A DNA stretch of 64,000 nucleotides from contig CALDMO010000030.1 in assembly GCA_937915375.1 (NCBI GenBank), forward strand, positions 1-64,000. The letters run 5' to 3'. Shown in pieces: positions 1 to 8,037 of the stretch (the stretch's first letter is position 1; every line of letters begins with the position of its first letter). The position numbers and the translations under genes are program-made. This DNA comes from an uncultured Marvinbryantia sp. (lineage in GTDB: Bacteria; Bacillota; Clostridia; Lachnospirales; Lachnospiraceae). The notes under the pieces are model-generated. The model had not been told where the DNA came from. It searched no databases and worked only from the letters and a program-made list of their open reading frames with translations.

Positions 1-107
1 TATTATGGAATGATTTTTAGGGCAACACAATCCGTCGAATTATTTTGCGCTTACCAGTTATCTGTAAAGTATTTGAAAAATGAGAAAAATAAAAAACAAC
101 ATTTCGC

Positions 108-138
108 TTGACAAAAGATGAAGATTAGTTTAAACTAA
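108..138 (+). promoter_or_regulatory. feoA promoter with overlapping palindromic operator
   Basis: TTGACA (108-113) is followed after 17 bp by a weak -10 TAAACT (131-136). A perfect 14-bp palindrome TTAGTTTAAACTAA (125-138) sits on the -10, where a bound repressor would block RNA polymerase. Iron repression through a DtxR-type or similar regulator is inferred from its place ahead of feo genes. A related element lies ahead of feoB at 470-483. Confidence 0.6.
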
Positions 139-218
139 CTAAAGTAAACGATATATAACTCGTGATGTATGTTATGTATTGTAAGTAATACGAAAAAGAA
201 CGGAGTGTGTCAAAGCGT

Positions 219-431
219 ATGAATTTATCAGAGGCCAGAGAGGGCGAAGAATATATTGTGAAAGATATCATCACAGATGATGAGGAATTGAATGCGTTTT
301 TATTTTCACTGGGATGCTACAGCGGAGAGCCGGTTACGGTTATTTCTCAGCGTAGAGGCGGTTGCGTGGTTTCGATTAAGGATGCCAGATATAACATGGA
401 TACTGATTTAGCGAAAGCTATTTCAATATAA
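219..431 (+). CDS. feoA: Ferrous iron transport protein A (FeoA)
   Basis: Small cytoplasmic SH3-like protein of 70 residues that assists FeoB in Fe(II) uptake. The sequence shows the usual FeoA pattern: short N-terminal helix, a central stretch with GCYSGEPVTVISQRRGG, and a C-terminal part that matches the family's length. The ATG at 219 is chosen because the GTG at 207 lies directly against the only purine-rich site (GGAG, 202-205); spacing to 219 is long (13 nt), so the start is not certain. feoB follows, but a terminator hairpin separates the two genes. Confidence 0.88.
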   Translation: MNLSEAREGEEYIVKDIITDDEELNAFLFSLGCYSGEPVTVISQRRGGCVVSIKDARYNMDTDLAKAISI

Positions 432-458
432 AATAGTGATTTCGATCGCTATTTTTTT
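431..458 (+). terminator. Intrinsic terminator between feoA and feoB
   Basis: A 10-bp stem (431-440 with 445-454, one U-G wobble) is closed by a UUCG tetraloop and followed by a run of seven T. It overlaps the feoA stop codon. It should end or attenuate feoA transcripts, so feoB may be partly or wholly expressed from its own promoter. Confidence 0.7.
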
Positions 459-469
459 AAAACATCAGG

Positions 470-483
470 TTAGTCAATACTAA
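470..483 (+). promoter_or_regulatory. Second TTAGT-N4-ACTAA box, upstream of feoB
   Basis: TTAGT-CAAT-ACTAA has the same arms and the same 4-nt spacing as the palindrome ahead of feoA. It lies 24 nt before the feoB start codon, after the feoA terminator. Shared arms suggest one regulator, probably iron-responsive, acting at both points. No good sigma-A -35/-10 pair is visible beside it. Confidence 0.45.
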
Positions 484-507
484 TTAAATGCAGGAGGAGA
501 CAAAAAG

Positions 508-2505
508 ATGAGAATTGCATTAGCGGGAAATCCGAACAGTGGAAAGACAACCATGTATAATGCGCTCACAGGAAAAAATGAGCGAGTGGGAAACTGGGCC
601 GGTGTTACGGTGGAGAGAAAGGAAAGTCCAATAAAAAAGAGCTATTGTGATGGAACAGAGGAACTGATTGCAGTGGATTTGCCGGGAGCATATTCTATGT
701 CTCCGTTTACTTCTGAGGAGAGCATTACAAGCAGTTATGTCAAAAATGAAAATCCGGATGCAATCATCAATATCGTGGATGCTACGAATCTGAGCCGGAG
801 TCTGTTTTTTACCACACAGCTTTTGGAACTGGGAATTCCGATGGTTATAGCGCTTAATAAAAGTGATATTTCGGAAAAGAAAAAAACAGAAATTGATGTA
901 AAGCTTTTGTCTGAAAAGCTGGGCTGCCCGGTGATTCAGACTGTCTCTGTCGCCTCTGGTCACAGCGGATTAAAAGAAGTAGTGAGCAGAGCGGCAGCGC
1001 AAAAAGGATGTGTGCAGCGGGCGCCTTATGTGCAGGAGGATATTGATCTGCAGGATAAAGCGGCGGTGGAAGCTGCGGACCGCAAACGGTTTGCATTTGT
1101 AAATGAAATCGTAAAATCAGTAGAAAAAAGAAAAATTTTTACCAAAAACAAGAATAAACAGGATAAAATAGATGCCGTGCTGACGAATAAGTTTTTTGGA
1201 ATACCAATTTTTGCGTTGGTGATGTTCGGCGTGTTTTACATATCGCAGTCTACGGTGGGAACCTGGATCGCTGATTGGCTGGTCGGATGGATTGAAGAAT
1301 TTCAGGGATGGGCTGCGCAGCTGGCAGAAAATGCGAATCCATTTTTACAGTCGCTGTTGATTGACGGAATCATCGGCGGAGTTGGAGCTGTTGTTGGATT
1401 TCTTCCATTAGTAATGGTGATGTATTTTCTGATCGCACTGTTAGAGGACTGCGGCTATATGGCGCGTGCGACAGTCGTCCTTGATCCGATTTTTAAAAGA
1501 GTCGGTCTTTCCGGAAAATCAGTTATTCCGATGGTGATCGGTACCGGCTGTGCGATACCGGGGATCATGGCTTGCCGTACGATTCGCAACGAAAGAGAAC
1601 GAAGAGCAACGGCTATGTTGACGCCGTTTATGCCTTGCGGGGCGAAGCTTCCTGTGATCGCACTGTTTGCCGGAGCCTTTTTTGCGGATGCTTCCTGGGT
1701 CGGACCATTGATGTATCTGGTGGGAATTCTATTGATTTTTCTGGGAGCTTTGTTGGTGAATCAGATTACAGGCTATAAATTCCGCAAATCTTTCTTTATT
1801 ATGGAAATGCCGGAATATAAGCTGCCGAGCTTGAAACGGGCATTGCTTTCTATGCTTTCCCGCGGGAAAGCATACATTGTGAAGGCTGGGACAATTATCT
1901 TGGTATGTAATACAGCTGTACAGATCATGCAGAGTTTTAATTGGCAGTTTACGGTTGTAGAAGAAGGAATGGAGAGCACTTCTATTCTGGCATCTGTGGC
2001 GTCTCCGTTCGCGGTACTGCTGATTCCGCTTGGATTTGGGGTGTGGCAGCTTGCGGCGGCAGCAATCACAGGTTTTATTGCCAAAGAAAACGTGGTTGGC
2101 ACACTGGCGGTTGTTTACGGTCTTACAAATTTTATTGATACGGAGGAATTGGCTCTGGTCGGAGGGGCAAATGAAGTGGCGATGGTGATGGGACTGACAA
2201 AAGCGGCAGCGCTTGCTTACTTAATGTTTAATCTTTTTACACCGCCATGCTTTGCGGCTCTTGGAGCAATGAATGCGGAAATGCAGGATAAAAAATGGTT
2301 GTGGGGCGGGATTGCTCTGCAAATGGGAACCGGATATACAGTCGCGTTTTTGGTATACCAGATTGGTACGCTGCTCACAACAGGTGCTTTTGGAGCCGGT
2401 TTTGCGGCAGGATTACTGGTGGTGGCAGCGCTTGCAGTAATTCTGGTTGTGATGGTTCGCAGAACGCAGAGGCAGTTTGGCGCAAGGTATCGTCTGCATG
2501 CGTAA
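508..2505 (+). CDS. feoB: Ferrous iron transporter FeoB
   Basis: Polytopic membrane GTPase that imports Fe(II). Residues 1-165 form the G domain: G1 GNPNSGKTT (about 7-15), G3 DLPGAY, G4 NKSD. After a helical linker come hydrophobic Gate/nucleoside-recognition segments with the conserved GTGCAIPGIMACR and MPCGAKLPV blocks. At 665 residues it is a little short of E. coli FeoB but normal for Clostridia. A strong ribosome binding site AGGAGGAG precedes the ATG. feoA lies upstream and a small Cys-rich partner directly downstream, so the full Feo set is present. Confidence 0.96.
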   Translation: MRIALAGNPNSGKTTMYNALTGKNERVGNWAGVTVERKESPIKKSYCDGTEELIAVDLPGAYSMSPFTSEESITSSYVKNENPDAIINIVDATNLSRSLFFTTQLLELGIPMVIALNKSDISEKKKTEIDVKLLSEKLGCPVIQTVSVASGHSGLKEVVSRAAAQKGCVQRAPYVQEDIDLQDKAAVEAADRKRFAFVNEIVKSVEKRKIFTKNKNKQDKIDAVLTNKFFGIPIFALVMFGVFYISQSTVGTWIADWLVGWIEEFQGWAAQLAENANPFLQSLLIDGIIGGVGAVVGFLPLVMVMYFLIALLEDCGYMARATVVLDPIFKRVGLSGKSVIPMVIGTGCAIPGIMACRTIRNERERRATAMLTPFMPCGAKLPVIALFAGAFFADASWVGPLMYLVGILLIFLGALLVNQITGYKFRKSFFIMEMPEYKLPSLKRALLSMLSRGKAYIVKAGTIILVCNTAVQIMQSFNWQFTVVEEGMESTSILASVASPFAVLLIPLGFGVWQLAAAAITGFIAKENVVGTLAVVYGLTNFIDTEELALVGGANEVAMVMGLTKAAALAYLMFNLFTPPCFAALGAMNAEMQDKKWLWGGIALQMGTGYTVAFLVYQIGTLLTTGAFGAGFAAGLLVVAALAVILVVMVRRTQRQFGARYRLHA

Positions 2506-2535
2506 CGATTGACAAAAGAAGGAGAAGAACAGGAA

Positions 2536-2715
2536 ATGGTAAATATGGTGATTATAGGTGTTTTGCTGGTGCTTGTAGGATTAGCGGTTTCTTATATTGT
2601 AAAAGCGAAAAAGAGCGGTGTAAAATGTATAGGCTGTCCTCATGCGAAAAATTGTTCTGCAAATTCGATGAAGCATACATCCTGTGGCTGTCATACGCAG
2701 GAAGTGGAAAAATAA
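2536..2715 (+). CDS. FeoB-associated Cys-rich membrane protein
   Basis: Protein of 59 residues with one N-terminal membrane segment (VIIGVLLVLVGLAVSYIV), then a short tail holding CIGCPHAKNC and SCGCH. This matches the small FeoB-associated cysteine-rich proteins coded directly after feoB in many Firmicutes; the cysteines probably bind iron near the FeoB pore or help assembly (inferred). The ATG at 2536 is preferred over an upstream TTG at 2509 because AAGGAGAAG lies at a workable distance and the family starts right before the membrane helix. Its start lies 30 nt after the feoB stop, consistent with co-transcription. Confidence 0.85.
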   Translation: MVNMVIIGVLLVLVGLAVSYIVKAKKSGVKCIGCPHAKNCSANSMKHTSCGCHTQEVEK

Positions 2716-2830
2716 GATCTGTTCTTTGTCTCTTCGATAAAATATAAAATAACTATGGTAAAATCAAAAGATTGGTGTTATACTATAGAAAATATACGAA
2801 AGTAGATGCAGGGAAAGGATGGAGCAGAGG

Positions 2831-3133
2831 ATGGCTAAAATTGAAGATTTAATTGCAGCAATTCAGAGAAAAGAGGACGAAAAACCGAAAAATATTGTTT
2901 TATGGGTTCTTGCAATTATTGGTGCTGTTACAGCAGTAGCAGGTATTGCATATGCGGTATATCGTTACCTCACCCCGGATTATCTGGAAGATTTTGATGA
3001 TGATTTCGAAGATGACTTCGACGACTACTTTGAAGATGATCTGGAAGAAACATCCGAAGAAGAGGATGAAGAAGAAAAGATTTTTGTGAATGAGAACGAA
3101 GAAAAAGTAACTGCTGCAAAAGAAGAAGCATAA
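2831..3133 (+). CDS. Single-pass membrane protein with very acidic tail
   Basis: About 100 residues. The N-terminus is a short amphipathic helix (MAKIEDLIAAIQRKEDE), followed by one membrane segment (IVLWVLAIIGAVTAVAGIAYAV), and the rest is almost only D, E, F and Y, with repeating (D/E)DF units between about residues 51 and 80. I do not recognise a named family; similar acidic-tailed proteins occur in Lachnospiraceae. The start at 2831 is preferred to 2819 because GGAG (2821-2824) then has a 6-nt spacer. An extended -10 (TGTTATACT, -10 at 2779-2784) suggests its own promoter. Function unknown; a link to the neighbouring feo genes cannot be shown. Confidence 0.7.
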   Translation: MAKIEDLIAAIQRKEDEKPKNIVLWVLAIIGAVTAVAGIAYAVYRYLTPDYLEDFDDDFEDDFDDYFEDDLEETSEEEDEEEKIFVNENEEKVTAAKEEA

Positions 3134-3178
3134 TTACGGCAGTGTGTTAAAAGTTTGTACACAATAAGAAAAGCAGAA

Positions 3179-3221
3179 GAGGATATCTGTAAGTCAACGA
3201 TGACTTTGGATATCCTCTTTT
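3179..3221. terminator. Terminator between convergent genes
   Basis: GAGGATATC (3179-3187) pairs with GATATCCTC (3209-3217), and an inner AAGTCA/TGACTT stem (3191-3196, 3201-3206) extends the hairpin. TTTTT follows on the plus strand, so it ends the acidic-protein gene. Five A in the same place serve less clearly for the minus-strand gene that ends at 3230. Confidence 0.75.
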
Positions 3222-3229
3222 TGTGAAGT

Positions 3230-4438
3230 TTATTTTTTGATTTTCAGTTCCATTTTGTATTCATCTTCACCGAAATGCTCATTAGGTACCCAGAGAGCGG
3301 TCTGGTCGGTAAGGTTGTAGACAACACTGTGAACAGTGCAGCCGTTTTTGTCGTCGTTCTTCCAGGTGCGGCGGCCAACTTGAGCCAAAAGATCCATAGC
3401 GGCGGTTTCGTCAGCCATAACACCTTTTGCAGCAGTAAGCGTTTTGTGCAGATGTTCGTAACGATCCAGTCCTTTCATGTCTTCGTTATTATCATAGTAG
3501 TCGGGCGCGACAACAAAGTTTGTAACGCATTGCCAGGTTTTATCTGTACAGCGTGGAGCGGCAGCGTTATAGGTAACTTTTAGTTCTCTTGCAGATCCTT
3601 CGATATCGGTAGAATCGTTGCCGGCTACCCATTCCAAAATAGCGCTTTTTCCAGTGGAATCCGCGACCATATAGTGATAGGAGCTGGTGGCAGAATCGTG
3701 GAGATCATAGTTGGAAACCAGTTCCACTGCTTCATCCACGCTGTCTGCATAGTCCAGAATCAGACGGAGCATGGTGGTGGATGTGATATCTGGTTTCTCC
3801 GAATCCTGATTTGTGGAAATACTTTCTTCCGGTCCTTGATAAGTCATATAGATGCCGCAGCTGACACCGGCATCGTTCATGCCGTCAAAAGGAATGTAAG
3901 GAGCTGCAAGACAGGTAATTTTATCTATCAGACTGGTGACATCCTTATCGACATCGATTCCCAGAAACTGGAGATCTATAGTGGAAACGGAAGCGTGACG
4001 ATCACCGCCCGGATTTGTATAAACGATGGCAGTGTTTGTCTTGCTGTAATCATAGTTGCGGGCAAAAACACGGTCGCCGTCTTCTAGAGTTGCGGTGAAG
4101 GAAGAACAGGCTACATCAGGCGGAGTAATGCCGATATCAATGAGGCCTTTTGTCAGATTTCCCGTGATAAATTCGATCAGCTCTCCGTCTGTGGATGCAC
4201 CGCCCTGCGCGAGAAAATCATCGAAATAGTAATCTCCTGCAACAGTCATTTCATAAACCGAGCCATCCAGATGTTCATCGTTACGTTCTGCAATCTGCTT
4301 AAATGAGAGTACGGTGCGGATTTCATTGCCCCAGAGAACACAGACTGCACTTCCGGCGATCAGGATCAGCGCCAGCAGGACGCCTCCGGCTGTAAGCAGA
4401 AGTTTTTTTAGTGAAAATTTCTTTTTGTTTTTTTTCAT
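3230..4438 (-). CDS. Membrane-anchored choloylglycine hydrolase-type Ntn hydrolase
   Basis: Linear amide C-N hydrolase (choloylglycine hydrolase / acyltransferase superfamily) of 402 residues. A basic N-terminus and one membrane segment (about 12-36) put the rest outside the cell. The likely nucleophile is Cys111 in DVACSSF, followed by FARNYDY with the conserved arginine, MNDAGVSCGIY, and YHYMVADSTGKSAILEW. Family enzymes use an N-terminal Cys, so the first 110 residues would need removal, probably by self-cleavage; this is inferred. Substrate unknown: bile salts, penicillin V, N-acyl amino acids or signalling lactones are all possible. Start at 4438 with AGAGGA upstream; the longer frame begins at a TTG without a good site. 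Single gene with its own promoter and a palindromic operator. Confidence 0.82.
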   Translation of the reverse strand: MKKNKKKFSLKKLLLTAGGVLLALILIAGSAVCVLWGNEIRTVLSFKQIAERNDEHLDGSVYEMTVAGDYYFDDFLAQGGASTDGELIEFITGNLTKGLIDIGITPPDVACSSFTATLEDGDRVFARNYDYSKTNTAIVYTNPGGDRHASVSTIDLQFLGIDVDKDVTSLIDKITCLAAPYIPFDGMNDAGVSCGIYMTYQGPEESISTNQDSEKPDITSTTMLRLILDYADSVDEAVELVSNYDLHDSATSSYHYMVADSTGKSAILEWVAGNDSTDIEGSARELKVTYNAAAPRCTDKTWQCVTNFVVAPDYYDNNEDMKGLDRYEHLHKTLTAAKGVMADETAAMDLLAQVGRRTWKNDDKNGCTVHSVVYNLTDQTALWVPNEHFGEDEYKMELKIKK

Positions 4439-4497
4439 ATCTTTTTCCTCTTTCTGTTTTCTATCCGGCAAGGATAGGATGAATAAAAACCCTTTAT

Positions 4498-4514
4498 AGA
4501 ATGTTGAACATTCT
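4498..4514 (-). promoter_or_regulatory. Palindrome in the leader of the Ntn hydrolase gene
   Basis: AGAATGTT-G-AACATTCT is a perfect inverted repeat with 8-bp arms and a 1-bp centre. On the minus strand it lies about 20 nt downstream of the -10 and about 60 nt before the start codon. The tight centre argues against an RNA hairpin and for a dimeric repressor site. Confidence 0.5.
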
Positions 4515-4534
4515 GTAAAAGAACATCAAACAAG

Positions 4535-4563
4535 ATTAAAACACATTTTAAGAATGCTGTCAA
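4535..4563 (-). promoter_or_regulatory. Promoter of the Ntn hydrolase gene
   Basis: On the minus strand TTGACA (4563-4558) and TTTAAT (4540-4535) are 17 bp apart, a good sigma-A promoter reading into the gene that starts at 4438. Confidence 0.65.
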
Positions 4564-4580
4564 TTCAGAATTTACGTTCC

Positions 4581-4609
4581 TTGACGATGTTTTTTTAAAA
4601 TGGTAAGAT
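4581..4609 (+). promoter_or_regulatory. Promoter of the DUF1836 gene
   Basis: TTGACG (4581-4586), a 17-bp spacer and TAAGAT (4604-4609) preceded by TG, an extended -10. It is divergent from the promoter at 4535-4563, their -35 boxes only 17 bp apart, so the two genes share one control region. Confidence 0.6.
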
Positions 4610-4671
4610 ACAAGTATTAGAGAATGCAATTAGAGAAGACACAAGATAACAGCGGAGGAAATAGATAATAG

Positions 4672-5175
4672 ATGGATAAAAAAATCGTAGAACGAGTGCT
4701 GGATTTTCATTGCCCCAGATATGAGGAATTACCGGATATGGGGCTGTATCTGGAACAGCTTTTAAATGTGTTGAATCAAAAGCTTGACCTGATTCTGACA
4801 GAACCGATCACGGGGGCGATGATCAGTAATTATGTTAAGAACAGGGCAATTCCGGCGCCGGATAAGAAAAAATATACTAGAGAACATTTGTGTTATGCGT
4901 TTGTGATCTGCATGTTAAAACAGGTATTTTCAGTGCAGCAGATTGCAGCTTTTTTCGTGCTGCAAAGGGAGACGTATCCGCTGAAAACTGCGTATGATTA
5001 TGTTTGCACAGAGTTTGAAAATGCGCTGAAAGCGGCTTTTTTGTATACGGGAGAAGCACTTCCGTTAATTGAAACGAAAAGAACCAGTCAGACGATACTG
5101 GTGCGGTCGATGGTTTTAAGCGCGGCGAATCGTGTATATGTGGACAAGGCATTGGAGGAACTGCAGGAAAGATAA
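4672..5175 (+). CDS. DUF1836 domain-containing protein
   Basis: Cytoplasmic protein of 167 residues with the DUF1836 pattern: ISNYVKNRAIPAPDKKKYTREH at about 49-70, followed by helical stretches. The first part resembles a MerR/helix-turn-helix-like DNA-binding module, so a regulatory role is plausible, but the biochemical function of DUF1836 is not established. Start ATG follows GCGGAGGAA with an 11-nt spacer. It is divergent from the Ntn hydrolase gene, and could be its regulator; only position suggests that. Confidence 0.8.
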   Translation: MDKKIVERVLDFHCPRYEELPDMGLYLEQLLNVLNQKLDLILTEPITGAMISNYVKNRAIPAPDKKKYTREHLCYAFVICMLKQVFSVQQIAAFFVLQRETYPLKTAYDYVCTEFENALKAAFLYTGEALPLIETKRTSQTILVRSMVLSAANRVYVDKALEELQER

Positions 5176-5270
5176 AAAAGGAAGACTTCTGATTGCGCAG
5201 TATTCCTCTCATTGGTATAATGATAAAAGATGCTGCATTGCGGTGAAGAATTAAGAACGGGGAAATGAAA

Positions 5271-5978
5271 ATGGAAGATAAAAAAGAATTAATAGAAGAA
5301 AAGGAAACGGATGAATTTGATGCTGAGGAGATGCTGCAGATTTTGCAGAAAAGCAGAAAGCTGATGACGGTTTTTAATGAATATCGCAGTGCGATCATGG
5401 AGGTTGAGACGAAACTGCGTATTCTGGATATGGAACTTTCTATGGATATGGATAAAAATCCGATTGAGGCAATTCATTCACGCTTGAAGCGTCCGCAGAG
5501 TATCCTGGAAAAGCTGCAGCGCAGAGGCTATCCGATCACGCTTGCCAGTATCCGTGAAAATTTGCTTGATATTGCCGGAATTCGTGTGATCTGTGATTTT
5601 ACGGATGAAATTTACAAACTGGAGAGTCTGTTGGCGCGGCAGACGGATATCACGGTGCTGAAACGTAAAGATTATATTAAAAATCCAAAACCGAACGGCT
5701 ACCGCAGTCTGCATTTGACGGTATCTGTGCCGATTTTTTTAATTGAGGGAGTAAAGAATGTTCCGGTTGAGGTGCAGTTCCGTACGATGGCAATGGATTT
5801 TTGGGCAAGTCTGGAGCACAAGCTGAAATACAAAAAGCATATCTGCGCGGAAACAGATATTTCCTCACGTCTGAAATACTGTGCGGAAAAAGCGGCGGCG
5901 CTTGATCAGGAAATGATGTATATCAGAAGGGATATTGATAAATACGGGACGGACTGCGAGAAGGAAGAGAATGCCTGA
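5271..5978 (+). CDS. Small alarmone synthetase (GTP pyrophosphokinase, RelQ/YjbM type)
   Basis: Makes (p)ppGpp from ATP and GDP/GTP in the stringent response. The RelA/SpoT synthetase domain fills most of the 235 residues: RLKRPQSILEKLQRRG, the DIAGIRVICDF block, YIKNPKPNGYRSLHLTV, and VEVQFRTMAMDFWASLEHKLKYKK. There is no HD hydrolase, TGS or ACT domain, which separates it from the long Rel enzyme. The second ATG (5271) has the better spacing from CGGGGA; the first (5265) is too close. It stands between the DUF1836 gene and the broken GH127 gene. Confidence 0.92.
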   Translation: MEDKKELIEEKETDEFDAEEMLQILQKSRKLMTVFNEYRSAIMEVETKLRILDMELSMDMDKNPIEAIHSRLKRPQSILEKLQRRGYPITLASIRENLLDIAGIRVICDFTDEIYKLESLLARQTDITVLKRKDYIKNPKPNGYRSLHLTVSVPIFLIEGVKNVPVEVQFRTMAMDFWASLEHKLKYKKHICAETDISSRLKYCAEKAAALDQEMMYIRRDIDKYGTDCEKEENA

Positions 5979-6043
5979 CCGTCGGTATCCTTTTGCTATA
6001 AAATAAGAAAAATACAATAACCGAAATATCTGGGAGGAAAAAT

Positions 6044-7973
6044 ATGAGATTACATTCTCTGAATATAAAAGACATTTCTATTTCAGATCCTTTTTGATCA
6101 AAGCATGTGGATCTGGTGCGAAAGGAAGTAATTCCTTATCAGTGGGAAGCGATGAACGATCGTATTCCGGATGCGGAATCCAGTCATTGTCTGGAGAATT
6201 TCCGCATTGCGTCAGGCAGAGCTAAAGGAGAATTTTACGGGGCAGTTTTCCAGGATACGGATGTTGCCAAATGGCTGGAGGCGGTTGGGTTTTCGCTGGC
6301 CTGTTATCCGGATGCAGAATTGGAAAAGACAGCGGATGAAGTGATCGATCTGATAGCGGAAGCGCAGTGCGACGATGGCTATATTAATACTTATTTTACA
6401 ATCCAAGAACCGGAAAAACGCTGGAAAATGCTTTGTGAGGGGCATGAGCTCTATACGGCGGGACATCTGATGGAAGCGGCGGTTGCTTATTATCAGGGAA
6501 CAGGAAAACGTAAATTCTTAGACTGTATGTGCCGTTTTGCGGATCTGATCGGAGAGACTTTTGGCACGGAGGAAGGAAAACTTCATGGCTATCCGGGTCA
6601 CGAAGAGGTAGAAATTGGTTTGATTAAGCTCTATCAGACAACGAAGGAAAAGAAGTATTTGGATTTGGCAAAATATTTTGTCGATGCCAGAGGTGTGGGC
6701 GAGAATTATTTTATGAAAGAAATGGGAGATCCGGCATACAAAATGCTGTTTCCGGAATTTGCTGATTATACCCCGACATATTCGCAGTCTCATTTGCCGG
6801 TTAGAGAGCAGACAACGGCAGAGGGGCATGCGGTACGCGCAGTTTATCTGTATACTGCGATGGCGGATAGCGGAAGCATACGGTGATGAAAGTCTTAAAA
6901 AAGCCTGTGAAACGCTCTGGAATAATATTGTAGAAAAAAGAATGTATCTGACAGGAGGAATTGGTTCTTCGGGAATTTTGGAGCGCTTTACCGTGGATTA
7001 CGATCTGCCGAATGAATATAATTACAGTGAGAGCTGCGCGTCGATTGGTCTTGCGATGTTCGGACTGCGCATGAATCAGATTACCGGTGAGAGCCGTTAT
7101 ATGGATGTGGTAGAGCGTGCGCTTTACAACACAGTGTTGGCAGGAATTGCTTTGAACGGCAAAAGCTTTTTCTATGTGAATCCTCTGGAAGTATGGACGT
7201 CTGCCTGCATGGACGGTACTTCGAAAAAGCATGTGAAATCTGTGCGTCAGAAATGGTTTGGCGTGGCTTGCTGTCCGCCGAATATTGCCAGAACACTGGC
7301 GTCGCTCGGACAGTATGTCTACAGTGCGGACATAGACAAAAGGCAGCTGTTAGTGAATCTGTTTGTTTCTAATGAAACGAAGATCGCTATGGGCAAAAAA
7401 GAGGTCAAGATACAGGTAGAAACAAAATTTCCGTGGGAAAATTGTGTGCGAATCCGGCTCACAGAAGTGCCGGAAGATGGTATGGAACTGCTGATCCGTG
7501 TACCGGATTATGCGCAAAATTATCAGGTATGCTGCGATGAAAAGGCTGTTGGAGTGCAGACGGAAAAAGGTTACTGGAAAGTAAACATTTCTGCTGACTG
7601 TGAATTAAGAGTGACTTTCGAAGCGCCGGCGCATTATGTTTATGCAAATCCACAGGTACGTGCTGACGCTGGGAAAACAGCAATTATGCGTGGTCCGCTG
7701 GTATATTGTCTGGAAGAAGTCGATAATGGGGCAAACCTTCCGGCAGTCTTTGCAGATACAGAGGCGGGGTTGACCGAAGAAGTAGCGGATGCTTTCGGCG
7801 GATGCGTGATGATACACGGAAAAGGAAAACGAATCCGGGAAACGTCCTGGAAGGGCGGGCTTTACGGAAATCAAAAACCGGAGTTGGAGGACACTGTGTT
7901 TACGGCAATTCCATATCCGTACTGGACCAATAGAGGTGAAGGAGAAATGCTTGTCTGGTTAAGAGCATTATAA
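6044..7973 (+). pseudogene. Broken GH127 beta-L-arabinofuranosidase gene
   Basis: Reading through two lesions gives about 643 residues, a normal length for glycoside hydrolase family 127 (DUF1680), which removes beta-L-arabinofuranose from plant glycans. Lesion 1: the ATG at 6044 (after GGGAGGAAA) starts MRLHSLNIKDISISDPF and then meets TGA at 6095-6097, where a Trp (TGG) is expected before SKHVDLVRKEVIPYQW. Lesion 2: near 6867-6869 two bases are missing (GATATA reduced to GATA), shifting the frame inside MAD(I)AEAYGDES. Downstream keeps YNYSESCASIGL and the paired Cys in VACCPPN, the zinc-cysteine site of the family. Two independent lesions argue for real decay over a single sequencing error. 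Confidence 0.85.
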
Positions 7974-7985
7974 AGCAGAATAGAA

Positions 7986-8025
7986 AGAACCGCGATACCT
8001 CAAAAGAGGTACGGCGGTTCTTTTT
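7986..8025. terminator. Bidirectional terminator between GH127 remnant and argG
   Basis: AGAACCGC..GATACCTC pairs with GAGGTAC..GGCGGTTCT around a loop of four A, followed by TTTTT. It serves the plus-strand GH127 remnant; the A/T-rich flanks may also serve argG, which ends at 8038. Confidence 0.75.
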
Positions 8026-8037
8026 GAAAATTATGAT

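Noticed and set aside
6095..6097. TGA in the GH127 gene as selenocysteine or recoded Trp
   Set aside because: No selenocysteine-like stem is evident, the family has Trp at this place, and the same gene carries a second, frameshift lesion. Other genes use TGA as a normal stop.
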